Source of the DNA: Aromatoleum toluclasticum ATCC 700605 | GTDB taxonomy: Bacteria; Pseudomonadota; Gammaproteobacteria; Burkholderiales; Rhodocyclaceae | Direction of reading: 5' to 3' | Assembly (NCBI RefSeq): GCF_000378245.1 | Contig: NZ_KB899491.1 | Coordinates: forward strand, 496,001 to 560,000 | Length of the DNA: 64,000 bases | Notes under the pieces: model-generated | What the model saw: the letters and a program-made list of their open reading frames with translations, nothing else | What the model was told of the DNA's origin: nothing | Databases searched by the model: none | Shown: piece by piece, positions 21,366 to 29,669 of the stretch | How positions within the stretch are numbered: the first letter of the stretch is position 1 | Layout: the number at the start of each line of letters is the position of its first letter | Translations under genes and position numbers: made by a program

Positions 21366-23795
21366 ATGCGATTGAGAACGCAGCTGCGGGCGATCCCGCT
21401 GCTGCTGTGCTGTTTCTCGGGCTCGGCCCTGGCGGCCGGACTGCCGCCGCTGGTCGTGTCGCCGGATCTGCTCGGTGGCAGCAGCCCCCGTGCGCCGACG
21501 AAGCCCGCACCCGCCGCCACGCCGGCCGAGTCCGGGCAGCCTGCGGCCGGCGCTCGCCCAGCGGCGAAGATGCCCGCTTCTGCGCCCGCTGCTGCCACGC
21601 AGACGCCGGCAAAGCAGCCGCCCGCGCAGGCGGGTGCCGCGTTGCCGCAGGGCGCGACCGAAGTGCGCGCACAACGCATCCGGGGCACGCGTTCCGTGGA
21701 GCTGCTCGCCGAAGGCGACGCCCAGCTGCAGCGCGACGACATGCTGCTGTCTGCCGACAAGATCACCTACCGCGAGCTTGACGACGAGGCGCATGCGGAA
21801 GGCAACGTGCGCCTGGCGAGCGGGCAGGACAGCATGAGCGGGCCGGAGGCGCGGCTCAAGCTGGAGGAGCACCTGGGTTCGTTCGAATCGCCCGTTTATC
21901 GCATCAAGCGCCAGTCGACCCAGCCCGTGCAGCCGGGCGAGGCGCCGCGCGAGGTCGCTGGCGGCGGCAGTGCGGACGTGATGTACTTCGAGGGCGAGAA
22001 CCAATACCGGCTGAAGAACGCGACCTGGACGACCTGCGAAGCGAGCGATCCCGACTGGTACCTGAAGGCCAACGACCTGCATCTTGATTACGACCGTGAC
22101 CTCGGCACCGCGAACGGTGCAACCATCATGTTCCAGGACGTGCCGATGCTGTGGTGGCCGTGGGCGGAATTCCCGCTCGCCGGCCAGCGCCAGTCGGGCT
22201 TCCTGGCACCGACCTTCGGCATGTCGAACAAGGTCGGTCTCGATATCTCCGCGCCGTACTACTGGAACATCGCACCGAACTACGACGCGACCATTGCGCC
22301 CCGCTTCATGGGCCGGCGTGGGGTGCAGCTGGCAACCGAATTCCGCTACCTGACGCCGACGCAGCACGGCGAGAGCCGCGTCGAGTGGCTGCCGCGCGAC
22401 AACGTCACCGGCGAGGAGCGCGCGCTCGGCTCGTTCCAGCATTCGCAGGTCATCACGCCGAGCCTGTTCGCGTTGGTCGACTGGAACGGCGTCAGCGACA
22501 AGGAGTATTTCGAGGACCTCAGTTCGCGTGTTTCCGTCGCGTCGCGCGCGAACCTGGTGCGCAAGGGCGTGCTGACCTACGCCGGCAGCGATTGGTGGAA
22601 TGCTTCGGCGACGGTCCAGAGCTACCAGACGCTGTCGGGCGGCGAGCCCTATCGCCTCATGCCGCAGCTGCAGCTGAACGCGAACCGCAGCGAACTGCCG
22701 GGGGGGACGACGTTCGCGTTCAAGGGTGAGATGGTCCAGTTCGACCACCCGGATGCGAGCCGCCCCGAGGGTAGCCGCTTCACGCTGTATCCCCAGCTGT
22801 CGCTTCCCTTCGAGCGTGCCGGCTATTACGTGACGCCCAAGGTCGGCCTGCATCACACGCAGTACGACCTGGATCGCGACCTCACCGGCGCGAAAGGGTC
22901 GATCACGCGTTCCCTGCCGATCTTCTCCGTCGACAGCGGCCTGTTCTTCGAGCGCGACGCCAACCTGGCCGGCCGCGACTTCGTGCAGACGCTGGAACCG
23001 CGTGTGTTCTACGTCAAGACGCCGTTCCGCGACCAGAGCGACATCCCGGTGTTCGACTCGTCGCGCTACGACTTCGGCCTCGCGCAGATCTTCTCCGAGA
23101 ACCAGTATTCGGGCGGCGACCGCATCGCCGATTCGAACCAGGTGACCGCGGCCGTGACCTCGCGCCTGATCGATCCGGAATCGGGCGGCGAGCGACTGCG
23201 TGCGACCGTCGGCCAGCGCTTCTACTTCGATGATCAGCGCGTGACGCTGCCCGGCGAGGAGCCGCGCACCGGCCGCCGCGCCGACGTCCTGGGCCTCTTC
23301 AGCGGCTACGTGATGCAGAAGACCTGGCTCGACTCGACCGTGCAGTACAACCCGCGCGACAACTGGACCGAACGCTTCAACATGGGCGTACGCTACCAGC
23401 CGGACTTCGCGAAGGCGCTGAACCTCTCCTACCGCTATTCGCGCGGCCGGCTTGCCGACGAGAGCGACAGGATCAAGGATCTCTCCCTGTCCGGCCAGTG
23501 GCCGCTGGGCGGCGGCTGGTACGGCGTCGGGCGCGTGACGCGCTCGTTGAAGGAAGACCGCGTCACCGAGGCGATCGCGGGCATCGAGTACGATGGCGGC
23601 TGCTGGGTCGTGCGTACCGCGGTGCACCGCTTCGCGACCAATCCCGACGACGTGACCCAGGCCGTGTTCGTGCAGCTCGAGCTCAACGACCTCACCAGTC
23701 TGGGTACCAGCCCGATCACCTTGCTCAAACGCAGCGTCGCTGGTTATGGGAAGATCAACGATCCCGTTTCCAACCGCGTTTTCGGCGCCGAGTGA
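21366..23795 (+). CDS. lptD: LPS-assembly outer-membrane protein LptD
   Basis: Outer-membrane barrel that, with LptE, inserts lipopolysaccharide into the outer leaflet. 809 residues: signal peptide (about 1-24, ending SALAA), a Pro/Ala-rich linker (about 40-100), an OstA/LptA-like jelly-roll (about 100-225), and a long C-terminal barrel with the DVPMLWWPWAEFPL signature. Only two cysteines remain in the mature protein, C224 and C746, against four in E. coli, so one interdomain disulfide is expected. The ATG at 21366 is chosen because it starts a clean signal peptide; the frame is open for 1 kb upstream over amgK. First gene of lptD-surA-pdxA-rsmA. Confidence 0.96.
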   Translation: MRLRTQLRAIPLLLCCFSGSALAAGLPPLVVSPDLLGGSSPRAPTKPAPAATPAESGQPAAGARPAAKMPASAPAAATQTPAKQPPAQAGAALPQGATEVRAQRIRGTRSVELLAEGDAQLQRDDMLLSADKITYRELDDEAHAEGNVRLASGQDSMSGPEARLKLEEHLGSFESPVYRIKRQSTQPVQPGEAPREVAGGGSADVMYFEGENQYRLKNATWTTCEASDPDWYLKANDLHLDYDRDLGTANGATIMFQDVPMLWWPWAEFPLAGQRQSGFLAPTFGMSNKVGLDISAPYYWNIAPNYDATIAPRFMGRRGVQLATEFRYLTPTQHGESRVEWLPRDNVTGEERALGSFQHSQVITPSLFALVDWNGVSDKEYFEDLSSRVSVASRANLVRKGVLTYAGSDWWNASATVQSYQTLSGGEPYRLMPQLQLNANRSELPGGTTFAFKGEMVQFDHPDASRPEGSRFTLYPQLSLPFERAGYYVTPKVGLHHTQYDLDRDLTGAKGSITRSLPIFSVDSGLFFERDANLAGRDFVQTLEPRVFYVKTPFRDQSDIPVFDSSRYDFGLAQIFSENQYSGGDRIADSNQVTAAVTSRLIDPESGGERLRATVGQRFYFDDQRVTLPGEEPRTGRRADVLGLFSGYVMQKTWLDSTVQYNPRDNWTERFNMGVRYQPDFAKALNLSYRYSRGRLADESDRIKDLSLSGQWPLGGGWYGVGRVTRSLKEDRVTEAIAGIEYDGGCWVVRTAVHRFATNPDDVTQAVFVQLELNDLTSLGTSPITLLKRSVAGYGKINDPVSNRVFGAE

Positions 23796-23823
23796 GCGCC
23801 TCAACATCGACACACGACAAAAC

Positions 23824-25143
23824 ATGATCCGAATCCCCTCGCGCCTGGGCATCGCCCTGATTCTCGGCCTCGCCGGCGCTCCGGCGCTGTTTCCCGCGCA
23901 TGCGGCGTCCGCGCGCCCGGTGGCGGTCGACCGCATCGTCGCCGTCGTCAATAACGAGGTCATCACCACGCTGGAGTTGCGCGAGCGCGTCCAGCAGGCG
24001 CAGCGCCAGCTCGCGCGCCAGGGCACGGCACTGCCGCCGGCCGACGTGTTCGAGCGTCAGGTGCTCGAGCGGCTCGTGCTCGAGCGTGCGCAGATGCAGC
24101 TCGCAGCGGAAACCTCGCTCAAGGTCGACGACGCGACGCTGGACCGCGCGATCGGCCGCATTGCCGAAAACAACCGCATGAGCATGACCGACCTGCGCCT
24201 CGCGCTGGACAAGGACGGCATCACCTGGAACCGCTTCCGCGACCAGATCCGTTCCGAAATCCTGCTCACGCGCCTGCGCGAGCGCGACGTCGACAGCCGC
24301 ATCGTCGTGACCGACGCGGAGATCGAGAATTTCCTCGCGAACAATGCCGACGCACTGTCGGGCGAGGAGTTCCACGTCGCCCACATCCTCGTGCGTGTGC
24401 CCGAAAACGCGACGATGCAGCAACAGTCGGAGCGCATGGCGCGCGCCGAGAGTGCCGTCGAGCGTCTGCGTGCGGGTGAGGATTTCGGCCGCCTCGCGGC
24501 CTCGGTTTCGGACGCGCCGGACGGCCTGAGCGGCGGCGACCTGGGCTGGCGCGGGCGCGATCGTATGCCCGTGCTGTTCGCGGATGCCGTGCGCCAGATG
24601 AAGCCGGGCGAGGTGTCCAAGGTCATGCGCAGCCCGGCGGGCTTCCACATCGTCAAGCTCATCGAGAGCCGCGGCGGAGCGGCGGCAGGGCTGCAGCAGA
24701 TGCAGCAGACGCGCGCGCGCCACATCCTGATCCGCACCTCGGAGATCGTGACCGACGCGGACGCGGAGAGCCGCCTGAACGGCCTGCGCGAGCGCGTCGT
24801 CAACGGCGGGAATTTTGCGGAACTGGCGAAGGTGAATTCGGCCGACCTGTCGGCCGCCAAGGGCGGCGACCTCGGTTGGGTCAATCCGGGCGACACGGTG
24901 CCGGAGTTCGAGCGTGCGATGGACGCGCTGAAGCCGGGTGAAGTCAGCCCCCCGATCAAGTCCCCCTTCGGCTGGCACCTCATCATGGTCGAGGAGCGCC
25001 GTATGCAGGACGTCACCGACGAGCGCAAGCGCACCGCCGCGCGCAATGCGTTGCGCGAGCGCAAGGCCGACGAGGCTTACGAGGAATGGCTGCGGCAGCT
25101 GCGCGACCGCACCTACGTCGAGTACCGCACGGAGAAGGAGTAA
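23824..25143 (+). CDS. surA: Periplasmic chaperone / peptidyl-prolyl isomerase SurA
   Basis: Escorts unfolded outer-membrane proteins to the BAM complex. 439 residues: signal peptide ending at about AHA (27), N-terminal chaperone domain with VDRIVAVVNNEVITTLEL, two parvulin domains beginning near HVAHILVRVPE and RARHILIRTSE, and a short C-terminal helix. The ATG at 23824 begins the signal peptide; an upstream in-frame ATG at 23746 lies inside lptD. The gene starts 28 nt after the lptD stop. Confidence 0.96.
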   Translation: MIRIPSRLGIALILGLAGAPALFPAHAASARPVAVDRIVAVVNNEVITTLELRERVQQAQRQLARQGTALPPADVFERQVLERLVLERAQMQLAAETSLKVDDATLDRAIGRIAENNRMSMTDLRLALDKDGITWNRFRDQIRSEILLTRLRERDVDSRIVVTDAEIENFLANNADALSGEEFHVAHILVRVPENATMQQQSERMARAESAVERLRAGEDFGRLAASVSDAPDGLSGGDLGWRGRDRMPVLFADAVRQMKPGEVSKVMRSPAGFHIVKLIESRGGAAAGLQQMQQTRARHILIRTSEIVTDADAESRLNGLRERVVNGGNFAELAKVNSADLSAAKGGDLGWVNPGDTVPEFERAMDALKPGEVSPPIKSPFGWHLIMVEERRMQDVTDERKRTAARNALRERKADEAYEEWLRQLRDRTYVEYRTEKE

Positions 25144-25149
25144 GGCGGC

Positions 25150-26160
25150 GTGCCGGGGCTGTCCGTGGCATCGCCTGTGCGCCTGACGGCGCGGTTGCCA
25201 ATTCTCGCCGTCACGAGCGGCGAGCCGGGCGGCGTCGGACCGGAGCTGTGTGCGCATCTGGCCGGACGCGACTGGCCGGTGCGTGCCGTCGTCCTCGGCG
25301 ACATCGGGCTGATCCGCGAACGTGCCGGTGACCGTGCCGCAGTCGTGCCCTTCGACGCCGCGTGCGACGCGGGGCCGGCCGGTGCTCTCGAGGTGCTGCA
25401 CGTTCCGCTGGCCGTGCCGGCACGCGCCGGCGTGCTCGACGTGGCGAATGCCTCCTACGTGCTCGCGCTGCTCGACCGCGCGCTGGCGGGCTGTCGCAGC
25501 GGCGAGTTCGCCGGGATGGTGACGGCGCCGGTGCACAAGGGCGTGATCAACGATGCGGGCGTCGCGTTTAGCGGGCATACCGAGTACCTCGCCGAGCACA
25601 CCGCGACGCCGCTGGTCGTGATGATGCTGGTCGGCGGCGGCATGCGCGTGGCGCTGGCGACGACGCACCTGCCGCTGGCGGCGGTGCCGGCGGCGATCAC
25701 GCGCGAGTTGCTGGAGGCGACGCTGCGCATCCTGCACGCCGACCTGATGCGGCATTTCGGCCTGACGGCGCCGCGCATCCTCGTCGCGGGCCTGAATCCG
25801 CACGCCGGCGAGGGCGGCCACATGGGGCGCGAGGAGATCGAGGTGATCACGCCGGTGCTGGAGAAGCTGCGCGGCGAGGGCATGCGGCTCGCCGGCCCCT
25901 TGCCGGCCGATACGCTGTTCGTGCCGCATACGCTGGAACAGGGCGACGCGGTGCTGGCGATGTACCACGACCAGGGCCTGCCGGTGCTCAAGCACGCGAG
26001 CTTCGGCGGCGGCGTGAACGTGACGCTCGGTCTGCCGATCATCCGGACGTCGGTGGATCACGGCACGGCGCTGGATCTGGCCGGAACCGGGCGTGCCGAC
26101 CCCGGCAGCCTCTTCGCCGCCGTGGAACTGGCGATCGCGATGGCCGGTGCGCGCGGCTGA
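25150..26160 (+). CDS. pdxA: 4-hydroxythreonine-4-phosphate dehydrogenase
   Basis: NAD-dependent enzyme of DXP-dependent pyridoxal phosphate synthesis. 336 residues from GTG at 25150, 6 nt after surA. Motifs: TSGEPGGVGPEL, TAPVHKGVIND, SGHTEYLAE, LNPHAGEGGHMG and MYHDQGLPVLK, the metal and substrate residues of the family. The order surA-pdxA-rsmA is conserved in many Proteobacteria. Confidence 0.97.
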   Translation: MPGLSVASPVRLTARLPILAVTSGEPGGVGPELCAHLAGRDWPVRAVVLGDIGLIRERAGDRAAVVPFDAACDAGPAGALEVLHVPLAVPARAGVLDVANASYVLALLDRALAGCRSGEFAGMVTAPVHKGVINDAGVAFSGHTEYLAEHTATPLVVMMLVGGGMRVALATTHLPLAAVPAAITRELLEATLRILHADLMRHFGLTAPRILVAGLNPHAGEGGHMGREEIEVITPVLEKLRGEGMRLAGPLPADTLFVPHTLEQGDAVLAMYHDQGLPVLKHASFGGGVNVTLGLPIIRTSVDHGTALDLAGTGRADPGSLFAAVELAIAMAGARG

Positions 26161-26223
26161 AGCCGCGCCCCTGCACGGAGCGCAGAGCGGCCGTGCGCCG
26201 CATATTTCAATTCAGAGCCTTAC

Positions 26224-27015
26224 ATGACCGAGCACCACGCGCGCAAGCGTTTCGGGCAGAACTTCCTGTCCGACCCCAATATCATCCGCAAGATCGTCGA
26301 TGCGATCCGCCCCGCCGTGGGCGACACGATCGTCGAGATCGGTCCGGGCCTTGCGGCGATGACCGATCCTCTGGTCGAGCGCCTCGGGCACATGCACGTG
26401 GTCGAGATCGACCGCGACCTGATCGCGCGCCTGAAGGAGCGCTACACGCCCGAGCGCCTGACCATCCACGAGGGCGATGCGCTGAAGTTCGATTTCGGCA
26501 GCCTGGGGGCGCCGCTGCGCGTGGTGGGCAACCTGCCGTACAACATCTCGACGCCGCTGCTGTTCCACCTCGCCGCCTTCGCAGACAGCGTTTCGGACAT
26601 GACTTTCATGCTGCAGAAGGAGGTCGTGATGCGCATGGTGGCCGAGCCGGGCACCGAGGACTACGGGCGGCTGTCGGTGATGCTGCAGTACCGCTTCCGC
26701 ATGGCGCGGCTCTTCGATGTGCCGCCGGGGGCGTTCCGGCCGGCGCCGAAGGTGACATCGAGCATCGTGCGCATGGTGCCGCTGCCGCCCGAGCAGCTCG
26801 GCGCGCAGGACGAGGAGCTTCTCGGCCGCATCGTCGCGGCGGCCTTCGGCCAGCGGCGCAAGACGCTGCGCAACACGTTGCGCGATTTCCTGGATGAAGC
26901 GGATTTCGCGGCGCTCGGTATCGATCCGGGTTTGCGCGGCGAGCGCCTCGGCGTCGCGGATTACGTCGCCATCGCGAACCACGTCGCGAGGAAGGCGCGC
27001 CTCGCGCAAGCATGA
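26224..27015 (+). CDS. rsmA: 16S rRNA dimethyladenosine transferase (KsgA)
   Basis: Dimethylates two adjacent adenosines near the 3' end of 16S rRNA during 30S maturation. 263 residues. SAM-binding motif [13 protein letters not shown], acidic EIDRDL, catalytic motif NLPYNIS, and [12 protein letters not shown]. The ATG at 26224 gives the expected [13 protein letters not shown]-terminus. Last gene of the lptD operon; terminator at 27124. Confidence 0.97.
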   Translation: MTEHHARKRFGQNFLSDPNIIRKIVDAIRPAVGDTIVEIGPGLAAMTDPLVERLGHMHVVEIDRDLIARLKERYTPERLTIHEGDALKFDFGSLGAPLRVVGNLPYNISTPLLFHLAAFADSVSDMTFMLQKEVVMRMVAEPGTEDYGRLSVMLQYRFRMARLFDVPPGAFRPAPKVTSSIVRMVPLPPEQLGAQDEELLGRIVAAAFGQRRKTLRNTLRDFLDEADFAALGIDPGLRGERLGVADYVAIANHVARKARLAQA

Positions 27016-27023
27016 GGCGCGCT

Positions 27024-27050
27024 GGCGGGATGCGCTGCGCTCCTCCCGCC
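27024..27050. repeat. REP-like hairpin downstream of rsmA
   Basis: Arms GGCGGGA (27024-27030) and TCCCGCC (27044-27050) around TGCGCTGCGCTCC. The wording resembles a dispersed extragenic element (GGCGGG..GCGCAGCGCA..CCCGCC) frequent in GC-rich Proteobacteria. Confidence 0.55.
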
Positions 27051-27123
27051 CTACGTTCGGAGCTCCACGGTCTGCCCGTCGGGTGTTTCGCGGCGGCGGC
27101 TCTTTTGCCGTGCCGGAGAAACG

Positions 27124-27150
27124 AAAAAGCCGGGTCGCCCCGGCTTTTTT
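27124..27150. terminator. Strong rho-independent terminator after rsmA
   Basis: Stem AAAAAGCCGGG with CCCGGCTTTTT, 4-nt loop TCGC, followed by a further T. The A-run on the other side makes it bidirectional, serving both rsmA (plus) and the convergent DUF2892 gene (minus). Confidence 0.92.
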
Positions 27151-27169
27151 GCGAAGTCGCGAAGGACGC

Positions 27170-27364
27170 TCAGGCCTTTTTCATCGGGCAGGTGTTGAGG
27201 CCGAAGATCGAGTAGGCCGGGCACCAGCCCATCAGGCCGGTGGCGAGGGGCACGACGCCGATCCAGGTCCAGGGGGTGCCGACGCCCATGATCGCGAGAG
27301 CGATCAGGACCAGGCCTGCGGCGATGCGAAGGATCTTGTCGATGCCGCCGACGTTTGCATTCAT
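27170..27364 (-). CDS. Small DUF2892 inner-membrane protein (YgaP-tail type)
   Basis: 64 residues with two hydrophobic segments (about 12-28 and 33-46). The GWCPAYSIFGLNTCP block near the C-terminus is the family hallmark, with two cysteines and a short basic tail (MKKA). DUF2892 occurs alone or fused to rhodanese domains in YgaP-like proteins; the function is unknown, perhaps tied to sulfur or redox handling. A GGAG ribosome site precedes the ATG at 27364. It lies downstream of a Crp/Fnr gene with a palindromic operator in between. Confidence 0.88.
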   Translation of the reverse strand: MNANVGGIDKILRIAAGLVLIALAIMGVGTPWTWIGVVPLATGLMGWCPAYSIFGLNTCPMKKA

Positions 27365-27428
27365 GATTTTCTCCGTGGGGGTTGTCCGGGTTGGTGAGCG
27401 TATTTCACCACCCCCATCCCCGTGGGTC

Positions 27429-27444
27429 TGTAACCTTGGTTACA
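27429..27444. promoter_or_regulatory. Palindromic operator TGTAACC-TT-GGTTACA
   Basis: Perfect 7-bp arms with a 2-bp centre, located 65-80 nt upstream of the DUF2892 ATG and just after the Crp/Fnr stop codon. Its symmetry and length match Crp/Fnr-family half-site pairs. A second inverted repeat, TGGTGA-N7-TCACCA, lies at 27392-27410. Regulator assignment to the adjacent gene is inference. Confidence 0.6.
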
Positions 27445-27462
27445 CAGCCCCGAGCCCGCGGT

Positions 27463-28140
27463 TCAGCCCTGGCGTCCGTCGCTTGCGATGCGGCGCAGGC
27501 CCGCGGGGTCGAGGATCTCGATCTGTTCGCGCGACAGCTTCACCAGGCCTTGCGCGGCAAAGCCCTTCAGCAGGCGGCTGACGAACTCGCGCACGCTGCC
27601 GAGTTCGTCGGCGAGATGCTGGTGCGTGGTGTGCAGGAGGCGGCCCTTGCCGAGCAGCAGGCCGGCAAGGCGCTGGTCGAGGCGGTGGAAGGCGACTTCC
27701 TCGATGAGCTGCATCAGGTCGGCGATGCGCTCGGCGAAGAGGTGGAACACGAAGCTGCGGAAGGCCGGTTCGCCGAGCAGCGCGTCGAAGTCGGACTTGG
27801 GCAGCATCAGCAGCACGGTGTCGGTCTCGGCGACGCCGCGGGCGTTGTAGTCCTCGTGTCCGAGCAGGCAGGACGAGGAGATGATGCAGGTCTCGCCCGG
27901 CGTGACGCGGTAGAGCGGCAGCTCGCGGCCGTTCGGTGCGCATTTGACGACGCGCACCGAGCCTTCGACGACGAAGGGAAAGCCTTCGCAGGCCTGGCGG
28001 TCGTCGAACAGCAGCGTTCCGGCCGGCACGCGCGCCCAGCGGCCCGCCGCGAGCAGGCGCAGGCGCGCGGCGTCGGGCAGCGCTGCGATCATCGGGTAGC
28101 GTGCAGCCGCGAGGGCGGGATCCGGGGTCGGCGTGCTCAT
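27463..28140 (-). CDS. Crp/Fnr-family transcriptional regulator
   Basis: 225 residues: N-terminal cyclic-nucleotide-binding-like fold (about 20-140), dimer helix, and winged helix-turn-helix (about 165-215; HLADELGSVREFVSRLLKGF is the HTH region). The sensor domain carries cysteines at 51, 67, 85 and 91, the last two in GETCIISSSC, but no Fnr-type N-terminal iron-sulfur cluster motif. Its ligand is unknown; a thiol or redox signal is possible. The ATG at 28140 follows the xthA stop by 23 nt, so it may share a transcript with xthA; upstream open frame lies inside xthA and is discarded. It probably controls the small DUF2892 gene downstream. Confidence 0.88.
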   Translation of the reverse strand: MSTPTPDPALAAARYPMIAALPDAARLRLLAAGRWARVPAGTLLFDDRQACEGFPFVVEGSVRVVKCAPNGRELPLYRVTPGETCIISSSCLLGHEDYNARGVAETDTVLLMLPKSDFDALLGEPAFRSFVFHLFAERIADLMQLIEEVAFHRLDQRLAGLLLGKGRLLHTTHQHLADELGSVREFVSRLLKGFAAQGLVKLSREQIEILDPAGLRRIASDGRQG

Positions 28141-28163
28141 GGGGGACGGCGCTTCGGGGGCCA

Positions 28164-28925
28164 CTACAGGGCCAGCTCGACGACGACCGGCGCGTGGTCG
28201 GAGGGGCGCTCGAGCTTGCGCGGCGTCTTGTCGATCACGCAGCTGCGGCAGCTGGCGCGCAGCGCCTGCGAGACCAGGATGTGGTCGATGCGCAGGCCGA
28301 AGTTGCGGCGGAATGCCCCCATGCGGTAGTCCCACCACGAAAAGCTCTTCTCCGGCTGTTCGAAGAGGCGGAATGCGTCGGCGAAGCCCAGTTCGATCAG
28401 CGCGGCGAAGGCGGCGCGTTCGGGCTGCGAGACGTGGATCTCGTCCTTCCAGTCCGGGTGGGCGTCGCGGTCCTCGGGGGCGATGTTGAAGTCGCCGGCG
28501 AGCACGAGCCGTTCATGGCTCTTCAGCTCCTCGCGCAGCCAGTCGGTGAGGGCGGCAAGCCAGCGCAGCTTGTATTCGAACTTGTCGGAACCGACGGCCT
28601 GGCCGTTGGGGAAGTAGGCGCTGACGACGCGCACGCCGCCGATGGTCGCGGCGATGATGCGCTTCTGCTCGTCGGCGAAGCCGGGGATGTCGCGGATCGT
28701 CGCATCCGGGGCCTGCGGGCTGAGGATAGCGACGCCGTTGTAGGTCTTCTGGCCGTTGAACACCGCCCGGTAGCCGGCCGCTTCGAGCTCGGCGGCGGGG
28801 AAGACCTTGTCCTCCATCTTGAGCTCCTGCAGGCACAGGGCGTCGGGCTGGTTGGCGGCCAGCCAGTCGAGCACGTGGGGCAGGCGGACCTTGAGCGAGT
28901 TGACGTTCCAGGTGGCGATTTTCAT
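28164..28925 (-). CDS. xthA: Exodeoxyribonuclease III
   Basis: AP endonuclease and 3'-5' exonuclease for base-excision repair, 253 residues. Family motifs: KIATWNVNSLKVRLPHVL at the N-terminus, LQELKMED with the metal-binding glutamate, GDFNIAPEDRD, and the terminal catalytic histidine in SDHAPVV. The ATG at 28925 gives the standard N-terminus. A short inverted repeat, GCCTGCA-A-TGCAGGC (28968-28982), lies about 45 nt upstream. Confidence 0.96.
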   Translation of the reverse strand: MKIATWNVNSLKVRLPHVLDWLAANQPDALCLQELKMEDKVFPAAELEAAGYRAVFNGQKTYNGVAILSPQAPDATIRDIPGFADEQKRIIAATIGGVRVVSAYFPNGQAVGSDKFEYKLRWLAALTDWLREELKSHERLVLAGDFNIAPEDRDAHPDWKDEIHVSQPERAAFAALIELGFADAFRLFEQPEKSFSWWDYRMGAFRRNFGLRIDHILVSQALRASCRSCVIDKTPRKLERPSDHAPVVVELAL

Positions 28926-29027
28926 GGGGATGACGGTGTGTTGGCGCGGGGCGCGCGAGGACGCGGCGCCTGCAATGCAGGCATTCTGCCCGAGCTCGCC
29001 GACTCTGTGGGGAAACGCGCCGCGCGC

Positions 29028-29570
29028 TCAGCCGTGGCCTTGTGCGCCGCAGTCGGCGGCGAGCCAGCGCGCGTCGGTGTCGACCTGCAGGTTGCCGTTG
29101 CGGGAAGTCATGTTGACGCGGGTCGTGAAGTGTTCCGGCGACTGGATGCGGGCTTCGAAGTCGCCGCTTGCGTCCGGCCGGGTGCAGTTGAGGTGGCCGC
29201 GCACCGTGGCGTCGGCCTTCACGACCTTGTCGAGGGTGCAGTTGCCTTCGGTCTTGCCCGAATAGACGGTGTCGGACTTTGCCTGTTCGGGCGTGATGCA
29301 GCTGCGCGCGCTGCCGTCGTTGCCGAGGCTGACGCCGCGCGCGGCCATCTGTTGCTCGACCATGCGGCGCATGTCCGGCGGCAGGCTGCGGATGTACTGC
29401 TGGGCCTGCGCCATCTGCGAGGACATGTCGGGCAGGCCGCCGATGTTGAGCCGGGTCGAGCGGAATTCCCACAGGCCGGGCCGGATGCCGGCCGGCTGGG
29501 CCGCGCAGGCGATGCCCGTGGCGGCAAGGCCGAGGATGAGGAGGAGGGGGCGATAGCGGCTGCGGATCAT
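29028..29570 (-). CDS. Exported DUF3617-family protein
   Basis: 180 residues: a signal peptide (about 1-23, ending CAA) followed by the DUF3617 pattern: GLWEFRSTR near the mature N-terminus, a central DMSSQMAQAQQYI helix, then C-I-T-P-E-Q-A, NCTLDKV and LNCTRP with paired cysteines likely to form disulfides. The family is periplasmic and of unknown role. It stands alone between xthA and the priming transferase gene, 97 nt from the latter. Confidence 0.82.
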   Translation of the reverse strand: MIRSRYRPLLLILGLAATGIACAAQPAGIRPGLWEFRSTRLNIGGLPDMSSQMAQAQQYIRSLPPDMRRMVEQQMAARGVSLGNDGSARSCITPEQAKSDTVYSGKTEGNCTLDKVVKADATVRGHLNCTRPDASGDFEARIQSPEHFTTRVNMTSRNGNLQVDTDARWLAADCGAQGHG

Positions 29571-29669
29571 GATCGGGCGTCTCGAAACGGCGGTTTGACG
29601 GCAGGCGGCGCGGGAGGTTCCTGCGCGTGCGACGGCCGGGATTGGGCGCCGCGTGCACGCTCGTGCGCC

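Noticed and set aside
20247-24026. Minus-strand open frame of 1259 codons
   Set aside because: Only its last 335 codons are amgK; the rest is antisense to lptD, which has a clear signal peptide and barrel. Long antisense frames are expected at this G+C content.
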